A DNA stretch of 64,000 nucleotides from Sporomusa acidovorans (GTDB taxonomy: Bacteria > Bacillota > Negativicutes > Sporomusales > Sporomusaceae): the NCBI RefSeq assembly GCF_002257695.2, contig NZ_CP155571.1; one strand, written 5' to 3'. This document shows positions 57,658-64,000 of the stretch, piece after piece. The translations under genes were made by a program, and so were the position numbers. The notes below the pieces were generated by a model, which was given only the letters and a program-made list of their open reading frames with translations, did no database searches and was not told the origin of the DNA. The first letter of the stretch is position 1, and each line of letters opens with the position of its first letter.

Positions 57658-60138
57658 ATGAACGAGAAATACACGCCGCGCGAAATTGAAGCTAAATGGC
57701 AAAAAAATTGGGCTGAAAATGATGCATTTTGTACAACAATTAACCGTCAGCGACCGGAATACTATGTGCTGGAAATGTTTCCGTATCCGTCAGGCAATTT
57801 GCACATGGGTCATGTGCGCAATTATTCGATTGGTGATGTTATTGCCAGATTTAAAGTAATGCAAGGGTATAACGTATTGCATCCGATGGGGTGGGATGCT
57901 TTTGGCATGCCGGCCGAAAATGCCGCTATTAAACATGGCATTCATCCTTCGTCCTGGACTTGGGACAATATCGCCAATATGCGCCGGCAGCAGCAAGAAC
58001 TGGGCCTATCTTACGACTGGGACCGTGAGGTAGCTACTTGCCATCCTAATTATTATCATTGGACGCAATGGCTGTTTTTGCTGTTTTTTGAACGTGGTTT
58101 GGCTTATAAAAAGAAAGCGGCGGTAAATTGGTGTAACGAATGTAATACTGTGCTGGCAAACGAACAGGTTGTTGATGGTCGCTGCTGGCGCTGTGACTCG
58201 GTTGTCGTTAAAAAAGACCTTGAACAATGGTTTTTGAAAATAACAGATTATGCTGACCGCCTATTGGCAGATTTAAATGAGCTCAAAGGTTGGCCTGAAC
58301 GGGTCAAAACAATGCAAGAAAACTGGATAGGCCGTAGTGAAGGTGCCGAGTTTAGCTTTGAAGTGCCGGAAATTGACGGAAGAATTGCTGTATACACAAC
58401 CCGTCATGACACGGTATTCGGTGTTAGTTATATTGTGTTGGCACCAGAACATGCTTTGGTGGACAAGCTTATTACCGGCAAACCGGAAGAGGCGGCAGTC
58501 AGAGCTTTCGTTGAACGGGTCCGCAACCAGAGCGATATAGACCGGACCTCCAATGAAGCGGAAAAGGAAGGCATCTTTACCGGCGCTTATGCCATTCATC
58601 CGTTTACCGGCGAAAAAGTGCCTATATGGATTGCCAATTATGTTTTAGTGGAATATGGCACAGGGGCAGTTATGGGTGTGCCTGCACATGACCAGCGTGA
58701 CTGGGATTTTGCGGGAAAATATGGATTACCGAAAAAAGTTGTTGTTCAGCCTGTCGATAGAGAGCTTGTGCTTGATAAAATGACCGGTGCCTATGACGGA
58801 CAAGGAATTATGGTCAACTCTGGAGAGTTCAGCGGCCTGGACAATGAAACCGGCAAAATAAAAATTGCCCAGTGGTTTGAACAGAAAGGCATTGGTAAAC
58901 GCCGTGTTAACTACCGCTTACGGGATTGGCTTATTTCCCGTCAGCGTTATTGGGGCGCGCCGATTCCTATCATCTATTGTCCGAAGTGTGGTACCGTGCC
59001 TGTGCCCAAAGAACAGCTTCCGGTTATGTTACCGGAAAATGTTGACTTTGCCGGCGGTTCTGTATCGCCCTTGGCTAAAGCAGAGGATTTTGTAAATTGC
59101 ACATGCCCTAAATGCGGTGGAAAAGCACGCCGGGAAACCGACACTATGGATACTTTTATTTGCTCGTCCTGGTATTACTTCCGTTATACCAGCCCGCATA
59201 GTGCGGACGAACCTTTTGATCCTGACAAGGCGAATTACTGGATGCCTGTTGATCAGTATATCGGCGGTATTGAACATGCTATTTTGCATCTTTTATATTC
59301 GAGATTCTTTACCAAAGTACTGAAGGATGCCGGGTTGGTTAACGTAAATGAGCCGTTCAAAAACCTGTTGACGCAGGGAATGGTTATTAAAGACGGCTCC
59401 AAGATGTCTAAATCAAAAGGCAACGTCGTTTCGCCTGAAGAAATTATCGGCAAATATGGTGCTGATACCGCTAGGCTGTTTATCCTGTTCGCCGCACCGC
59501 CTGAACGCGATCTGGAGTGGAGCGATCAGGGCGTAGAGGGAGCGTACCGCTTCTTAGGGCGGCTATGGCGGATTATTGAGCATTACGTGCCACTGGTTAA
59601 AGCCTCCGTGCCGGAGGGGGACTCTATTGAACTCACCAAGCCGGAAAAAGAACTGCGCCGTATTTTACATATCACGATTAAACGTGTTACGGAGGATATT
59701 GGTCAGCGCTTCAATTTCAATACCGCGATTAGCGCCATAATGGAATTAGTCAATGCGATGTACGCACTTAAGGAGCAAGGGGTAACCCCGAATGCGGCCT
59801 TGGCCCGGGAAGTGGTTTCCGGTCTGTTACGAATGCTTGCACCATTTGCGCCGCATATTACGGAAGAACTTTGGCAGGAAACAATTGCCGAAGGCAGTGT
59901 TCATAAGCAATTTTGGCCGACATTCGATGCTGCTGCTACCGAAGTGGAAGAAGTCGAGATTGTTCTGCAGATTAATGGCAAAGTTCGGGATAAAGTTGTT
60001 GTTCCGGTAGGCTTAACGGCCAAAGAACTTGAAAAGACAGCTCTCGAACAACCGAAAGTTCAGGAACACATTGCCGGCAAACAAGTGGTAAAAGTTATTT
60101 CGGTACCGCAGAAACTGGTTAATATTGTTGTCAAATAG
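57658..60138 (+). CDS. leuS: Leucyl-tRNA synthetase
   Basis: LeuS charges tRNA-Leu. The 826-residue class I synthetase has the HIGH motif (PYPSGNLHMGHVRNY near residue 42), the editing domain (about 220-410), zinc-type cysteine pairs (CPKCGTVP near 443 and CPKCGG near 484) and the KMSKS motif (DGSKMSKSKGN near 580). The ATG at 57658 follows GAGGGGGA; the frame is open upstream to 57577 without a ribosome-binding site. Control is by the T-box leader. Confidence 0.98.
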   Translation: MNEKYTPREIEAKWQKNWAENDAFCTTINRQRPEYYVLEMFPYPSGNLHMGHVRNYSIGDVIARFKVMQGYNVLHPMGWDAFGMPAENAAIKHGIHPSSWTWDNIANMRRQQQELGLSYDWDREVATCHPNYYHWTQWLFLLFFERGLAYKKKAAVNWCNECNTVLANEQVVDGRCWRCDSVVVKKDLEQWFLKITDYADRLLADLNELKGWPERVKTMQENWIGRSEGAEFSFEVPEIDGRIAVYTTRHDTVFGVSYIVLAPEHALVDKLITGKPEEAAVRAFVERVRNQSDIDRTSNEAEKEGIFTGAYAIHPFTGEKVPIWIANYVLVEYGTGAVMGVPAHDQRDWDFAGKYGLPKKVVVQPVDRELVLDKMTGAYDGQGIMVNSGEFSGLDNETGKIKIAQWFEQKGIGKRRVNYRLRDWLISRQRYWGAPIPIIYCPKCGTVPVPKEQLPVMLPENVDFAGGSVSPLAKAEDFVNCTCPKCGGKARRETDTMDTFICSSWYYFRYTSPHSADEPFDPDKANYWMPVDQYIGGIEHAILHLLYSRFFTKVLKDAGLVNVNEPFKNLLTQGMVIKDGSKMSKSKGNVVSPEEIIGKYGADTARLFILFAAPPERDLEWSDQGVEGAYRFLGRLWRIIEHYVPLVKASVPEGDSIELTKPEKELRRILHITIKRVTEDIGQRFNFNTAISAIMELVNAMYALKEQGVTPNAALAREVVSGLLRMLAPFAPHITEELWQETIAEGSVHKQFWPTFDAAATEVEEVEIVLQINGKVRDKVVVPVGLTAKELEKTALEQPKVQEHIAGKQVVKVISVPQKLVNIVVK

Positions 60139-60179
60139 GGATAATATATATGTATATGCTTGAGGAGGCGAAAAAACGT

Positions 60180-60497
60180 ATGCTTACTATTAAAAATGCA
60201 GCTGAGTTTAATGAATCGGTACTTAAGTCTGATAAACCGTCATTGGTTGATTTTTGGGCTCCTTGGTGCGGCCCCTGCAAGATGGTGGCACCGGAAGTCG
60301 AGGCTGTTGCCCAAAAATTTGAAGGGCGGGCTGTTGTCGCCAAAGTTAATGTTGACGAACAGCAAGAGCTGGCTAGCCAGTATAATGTGATGAGTATTCC
60401 TACATTAGTGGTTTTTAAAAACGGCAACGAAGTTGGTCGGATTACAGGTTATCGCCCGCAAAAGGACATTGGCGATATATTAGAAAAGGCGCTGTAG
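60180..60497 (+). CDS. trxA: Thioredoxin
   Basis: A 105-residue thioredoxin with active site WCGPC (near residue 30) and cis-proline MSIPTLVVF (near 73). The ATG at 60180 lies behind GAGGAGG and gives the normal size; an upstream in-frame ATG at 60150 would include that site. It starts 41 bp after leuS and ends before a terminator. Confidence 0.95.
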   Translation: MLTIKNAAEFNESVLKSDKPSLVDFWAPWCGPCKMVAPEVEAVAQKFEGRAVVAKVNVDEQQELASQYNVMSIPTLVVFKNGNEVGRITGYRPQKDIGDILEKAL

Positions 60498-60501
60498 AAC
60501 A

Positions 60502-60535
60502 AAACTCCCGGAATTATCCGGGAGTTTATTTTATT
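60502..60535 (+). terminator. Intrinsic terminator of trxA
   Basis: A perfect AAACTCCCGG/CCGGGAGTTT stem is followed by ATTTTATT. Confidence 0.9.
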
Positions 60536-60621
60536 AGAGAAATTATTGGCATAAAACTTGTATTTATTAGGATGTTTTGTCATAATTGAAAATGCCTGAT
60601 AAGAGAGGAGGGTATAAATTA

Positions 60622-62184
60622 ATGCCAATTAAGAAACTGGGGCTATTTATTGCAGTCCTTTGTATGCATTTATTTTGTTTTTTGCCGGCTGTTTCTGCAG
60701 AAGAAGCAATTGAAGAAGTAGAGATCAGCGTATTGTCAATCAATGATTTTCATGGTGCCTTGTCTGAAAATGGAAAGAATCCCGGGCTGGCAAAGCTGGC
60801 AGCTTTCTTAAAGGAGGAAGTGTCGAAAAATCCTGCCGGGACAATTCTTGTCAGTGCGGGTGATATGTTTCAGGGAACCCCAGAATCAAACATGCTTTAC
60901 GGACAACCTGTTGTTGAGGCGATGAACGAATTAGGATTTTCAGCGATGGCCGTAGGCAATCATGAATTTGACTGGGGTATCCGGGTGCTCAAGGAACGTA
61001 TTGCGCAATCCAAATTTCCCTACCTTGCGGCCAATATCATTGATAAAACTACCGGCAAGCCTGTGAGCTTTGTTAAACCGTATACAATAATTGAAAAAAA
61101 CGGTGTAAAAATTGCCGTAATCGGCTTGGCGACCCCGGAAACAGCTTTTAAGACAAATCCGAAATACATAAGAAATTATCGCTTTGCCGATCCTGCTAAA
61201 ACTGTAACTAAACTCATTCCTGAGGTAAAACAGCAGGGGGCCGATATAATCGTCATATTATCTCATTTGGGCAGTGAAGTTGAACCGCTGACCCAGGAAG
61301 TGAAAGGTGAAGCAGCCGATTTGGCGCATAACGCGGCCAATATGGATGCAATTATCTCCGGCCATACTCATTTGATGGTCGATGGCCTGGTAAATTCTGT
61401 GCCGATTGTTCAGGCGGCTTATAATGGACGGGCAGTGGCGGAAGTCACATTTACCTATTCTAAAAATGCCAGGAAAATTGTAGCTGTTAAGACCCGTGTT
61501 GCCGAACTTGCGCTCACTAAACTGAATGCAGACGAGAAGGTAGCGGCGATTATCGACAAGGCCAAAGAAGAAGTAGCTCCATTAAAAAACAAGGTTCTAG
61601 GCCAGACGGTATACGACTTACAGCATGAAAAATTTTCCCTTTCGGTCTTAGGGCAGTGGGTAACAGACAGTATGCTTTACAAAGCACATGCTGATATTGC
61701 TTTCGAAAATGGCGGCGGTCTGCGCTCCGGTATTCCGGCAGGAAAAATTACCTTGGGTAGTTTGTATCAGGTCGTGCCTTTTGACAACACCCTGGTTACC
61801 ATGGAACTGACCGGAAGACAGGTCATGGAGGTTCTTGAACATGGTATTGATAATAAGCAAATAGGGATGCTGCAGTTTTCCGGCCTTGTTGTGGAGGTTG
61901 AGCGGTCATTGCCGGCAAGTATGAAGATTACCCGGGTGCGACTTACCGATGGAAGCAAACTAAGTCTGACTAAAACCTATAAAGTTGTCATAAATGATTT
62001 TATGGCCCAGGGGGGCGACGGTTTTACCGTATTTGCCCAAGGAAAACATAAAATGGATACTCAGATTCCTTTGCGTGATTGCCTTATTGAGGCTGTAGAA
62101 AAGGCAAAAACACTTAACGTTGTTGAGGATCATCGTTTTGTTGAGGCGTTCACGCAAGCTAAGATCAAAAGGCCTGCTGCTTAA
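60622..62184 (+). CDS. Secreted bifunctional metallophosphatase/5'-nucleotidase
   Basis: An exported enzyme of about 520 residues that releases phosphate from nucleotides. It has a signal peptide (about 1-27, ending AVSA), the metallophosphatase domain with SINDFHG, SAGDMFQG, VGNHEFDWG, LSHLG and SGHTHLM, and the C-terminal 5'-nucleotidase domain (about 325-500, with NGGGLRSGIPAG). The ATG at 60622 follows GGAGGG; a longer start at 60586 precedes that site. It has no partner gene nearby. Confidence 0.93.
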   Translation: MPIKKLGLFIAVLCMHLFCFLPAVSAEEAIEEVEISVLSINDFHGALSENGKNPGLAKLAAFLKEEVSKNPAGTILVSAGDMFQGTPESNMLYGQPVVEAMNELGFSAMAVGNHEFDWGIRVLKERIAQSKFPYLAANIIDKTTGKPVSFVKPYTIIEKNGVKIAVIGLATPETAFKTNPKYIRNYRFADPAKTVTKLIPEVKQQGADIIVILSHLGSEVEPLTQEVKGEAADLAHNAANMDAIISGHTHLMVDGLVNSVPIVQAAYNGRAVAEVTFTYSKNARKIVAVKTRVAELALTKLNADEKVAAIIDKAKEEVAPLKNKVLGQTVYDLQHEKFSLSVLGQWVTDSMLYKAHADIAFENGGGLRSGIPAGKITLGSLYQVVPFDNTLVTMELTGRQVMEVLEHGIDNKQIGMLQFSGLVVEVERSLPASMKITRVRLTDGSKLSLTKTYKVVINDFMAQGGDGFTVFAQGKHKMDTQIPLRDCLIEAVEKAKTLNVVEDHRFVEAFTQAKIKRPAA

Positions 62185-62313
62185 ATTGCTAGTGAGGTAC
62201 TTTTTTACTAAATAATTATTATTTTATATGATTCATTAACAGGAAACTGACGATAAAAGCAGAATAATCAATTAAGGATTTATTTGGTACTGCCAATTTT
62301 AGGGGGGGCGACA

Positions 62314-63441
62314 ATGGAAAAACGGGACACTCTTTGGGGGTTATTCCAAAAAAAGAATATTAGCAGACGGGATTTTATCAAAACTTGCGTAGCGTTAACC
62401 AGTATAATGGGGTTGTCCGCCGATCTGATACCACAAGTCATTGAAGCAGCGGAGAAAAAAACGCTGCCGCCGGTTATTTGGCTTCATGGTCATGAGTGTA
62501 CAGGCTGTGACGAATCGTTCATTCGCTCACAGACACCATTAGCTTCTGATTTAATTCTCAATATGATAGCCCTTGAATATATGGATGTATTGGCTGCTGC
62601 TGCCGGTGAACCGCTAGAGCATCACCTGGAGGAGGTAATAAAAGCCTATGCCGGTCAGTATCTTCTAATTTTTGAAGGGGCTGTACCGGCAGCGGAAAAC
62701 GGTATCTATTGCATGGTAGGCGGCAAACCAATTCTTGAGACCTTAAAGCATGTAGCTAAAGATGCTGCCGCTATTATTGAAAATGGTTCCTGCGCCGCTT
62801 GGGGCGGCATTCAGGCGGCCAGGCCCAATCCGACTAAATCAGTGGCCGTTAGCGAAGTAATCAGCGGCAAGCCGATTATTAAAGTTCCCGGTTGTCCGCC
62901 GATACCGGAAGTACTGACAGGCACGGTTATGCATTATGCTTTATTCGGTCAGTTACCGCCTGTTGATAGTCAGGGGCGTCCTAAACAGTTTTTTGGCAAT
63001 CGGATCCATGATACTTGTTACCGGCGTCCATTTTTTGATTCGGGTATGTTTGTTGAAAAATTTGATGACATGGCCAGTAAGGCGGGCTGGTGTTTATACA
63101 AGGTAGGCTGCCGGGGGCCGGAGGCCTACAATTCCTGTGGTAATATGCGCTGGTGGAATGGTATGAGTTATCCCATTCAGTCAGGCGCACCCTGTGTAGC
63201 CTGTGCGTCTAACAATTTCTGGGATAATGATCCGTTCTACGAACGATTACCCAATATTCCGCTGCCGAATACCATTGCGAATGCTGATAAAGTTGGCGCT
63301 GTATTGGCTGGTGTCACTACTGCCGGCGTAGTGGCACACGGCATAGCTTCTTATGTTCAGCATAGCCGGCATGAAGCAAAAACGGAAAAAGAACGGCAGG
63401 ACAGTGAACAACCTAAGCCTCAGCAAGACCAGGACGAATAA
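62314..63441 (+). CDS. [NiFe] hydrogenase small subunit, Tat-exported
   Basis: Small subunit of a periplasm-facing, membrane-bound uptake hydrogenase (group 1 type). A twin-arginine signal (SRRDFIK near residue 17) and hydrophobic stretch precede the mature part. The proximal cluster motif is HECTGCDES (near 58), with GSCAAWGG, PGCPPIPE, and late cysteines for the medial and distal clusters (DTCYRR, GWCLYKVGCRGP, CVACAS). A C-terminal hydrophobic helix (about 330-350) anchors it. The large-subunit gene follows. Confidence 0.94.
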   Translation: MEKRDTLWGLFQKKNISRRDFIKTCVALTSIMGLSADLIPQVIEAAEKKTLPPVIWLHGHECTGCDESFIRSQTPLASDLILNMIALEYMDVLAAAAGEPLEHHLEEVIKAYAGQYLLIFEGAVPAAENGIYCMVGGKPILETLKHVAKDAAAIIENGSCAAWGGIQAARPNPTKSVAVSEVISGKPIIKVPGCPPIPEVLTGTVMHYALFGQLPPVDSQGRPKQFFGNRIHDTCYRRPFFDSGMFVEKFDDMASKAGWCLYKVGCRGPEAYNSCGNMRWWNGMSYPIQSGAPCVACASNNFWDNDPFYERLPNIPLPNTIANADKVGAVLAGVTTAGVVAHGIASYVQHSRHEAKTEKERQDSEQPKPQQDQDE

Positions 63442-63463
63442 AGGACGAGGAGGAACGGCATAG

Positions 63464-64000
63464 ATGAAGAGAATCGTTGTTGACCCTATAAACCGGATTG
63501 AGGGCCATCTGCGGGTTGAAGTTAAAGTAGATGAGGCTACCGGCAAAGTTGAAGATGCACTGTCAAGCGGTACTGCCTGGCGGGGTATCGAATTGGTACT
63601 AAAAGGACGTGACCCGCGGGATGCCTGGCTGTTTGCTCAACGCATCTGCGGAGTCTGTACAACCGTACATGCCTTGGCCTGCCTGCGATCCGTCGAGGAC
63701 GCACTAGGTATTGAAATCCCTAAAAACGCTAACTATATTCGTAATATCATTGCCGCTGCGCAAATGGTACATGACCACGTAGTTCATTTTTACCACTTGC
63801 ACGCTTTGGACTGGGTAAGCCCGGTTGCGGCCCTCAAAGCCAATCCGGCGGCTACCGCTGCTCTGCAAAATACAGTGCTGGAGACATATAGTCTTAAGGC
63901 TGAAGGCCCCAAAAGTTTTACTACCAGTGCTTATCCCAAAGATTTCCCCAAAGCAACTGCCGCTTATTTTACCGAAATCCAGAACAAGATCAAAGCCATT
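63464..64000 (+). CDS. [NiFe] hydrogenase large subunit, N-terminal part (runs off the window)
   Basis: The first 179 codons encode the N-terminus of the catalytic subunit: VVDPINRIEGHLRVEV, then RICGVCTTVHALACLRSVEDAL carrying the first CxxC pair that binds the Ni-Fe centre, and HDHVVHFYHLHALDW. The frame is open to the window edge. It follows the small subunit by 22 bp behind GAGGAGGAACG, the usual small-large order. It is a different type from the decayed hyf enzyme at 41.8-46.7 kb. Confidence 0.95.
   Translation, partial: MKRIVVDPINRIEGHLRVEVKVDEATGKVEDALSSGTAWRGIELVLKGRDPRDAWLFAQRICGVCTTVHALACLRSVEDALGIEIPKNANYIRNIIAAAQMVHDHVVHFYHLHALDWVSPVAALKANPAATAALQNTVLETYSLKAEGPKSFTTSAYPKDFPKATAAYFTEIQNKIKAI

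Noticed and set aside
57402..57689. A 95-residue ORF in the leuS leader
   Set aside because: It overlaps the T-box, its terminator and the start of leuS in another frame, so it is chance.

Overview
The window looks like the chromosome of a spore-forming, diderm (Gram-negative-walled) Firmicute of the Negativicutes, most likely a Sporomusaceae relative. This is inferred from the combination of sporulation genes (a Spo0B-like gene beside obg, a SpoIVFA/SpoIVFB-like pair, a Spo0E-like protein), a full MinC-MinD-MinE set, an Rnf complex, an outer-membrane-barrel-like remnant, T-box control of leuS and moderate GC content. No 16S rRNA is present, so the assignment is by gene content only.

Positions 1-31 kb are a dense, mostly plus-strand housekeeping block. 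It starts with the end of the Rnf electron-transport operon (rnfA tail, rnfB), then a NusG-II/Gx pair, DUF4321, maf and radC. The rod-shape and division genes follow (mreB-mreC-mreD-mrdA, then minC-minD-minE and rodA), with a spoIVFA/spoIVFB-like pair after them. Next come a TIGR03960/TIGR03936 radical-SAM pair and rng, the rplU-prp-rpmA ribosomal operon, spo0B-like, obgE, yhbY, proB-proA, nadD, an RRM protein, yqeK, an LCP ligase, rsfS and cvfB. Small sporulation-type or unknown genes and minus-strand transporter genes (EamA, CNNM/CorC, VTT) close the block.

Positions 32-48.4 kb are the plastic part. An IS1634-type insertion sequence sits in the terminator region of a tRNA-Ala(GGC) gene, flanked by a perfect 85-bp direct repeat. 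After an amidohydrolase and a MoxR/CoxE-like pair come two terC paralogues, the second behind a yybP-ykoY (Mn2+) riboswitch, plus a beta-barrel remnant and a DUF457 hydrolase. A hydrogenase-4 (hyf) cluster follows. It carries at least three frameshifts and two internal deletions but still ends in an intact ferredoxin/small-subunit fusion, coupled to sdaAB-sdaAA. Four copies of a 60-105 bp palindromic element lie in this segment.

Positions 48.4-64 kb hold ridA, lgt, a TlpA/CcdA redox pair, a metallophosphoesterase, a SWIM-SNF2 helicase and a cysteine-desulfurase-like enzyme. Then come an unknown gene, leuS behind a Leu (CTC) T-box leader, trxA, a secreted 5'-nucleotidase, and the start of a membrane-bound Tat-exported [NiFe] hydrogenase operon that runs off the window.

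A second dispersed repeat, a multi-hairpin element with a CTTCTGCC core, occurs at 2.0, 19.3 and 57.5 kb with a truncated copy at 29.0 kb. Two of its copies start directly after an intrinsic terminator. No complete defence system, CRISPR array, prophage or secondary-metabolite cluster was seen. The least explained structures are the two repeat families and the decayed hyf cluster.
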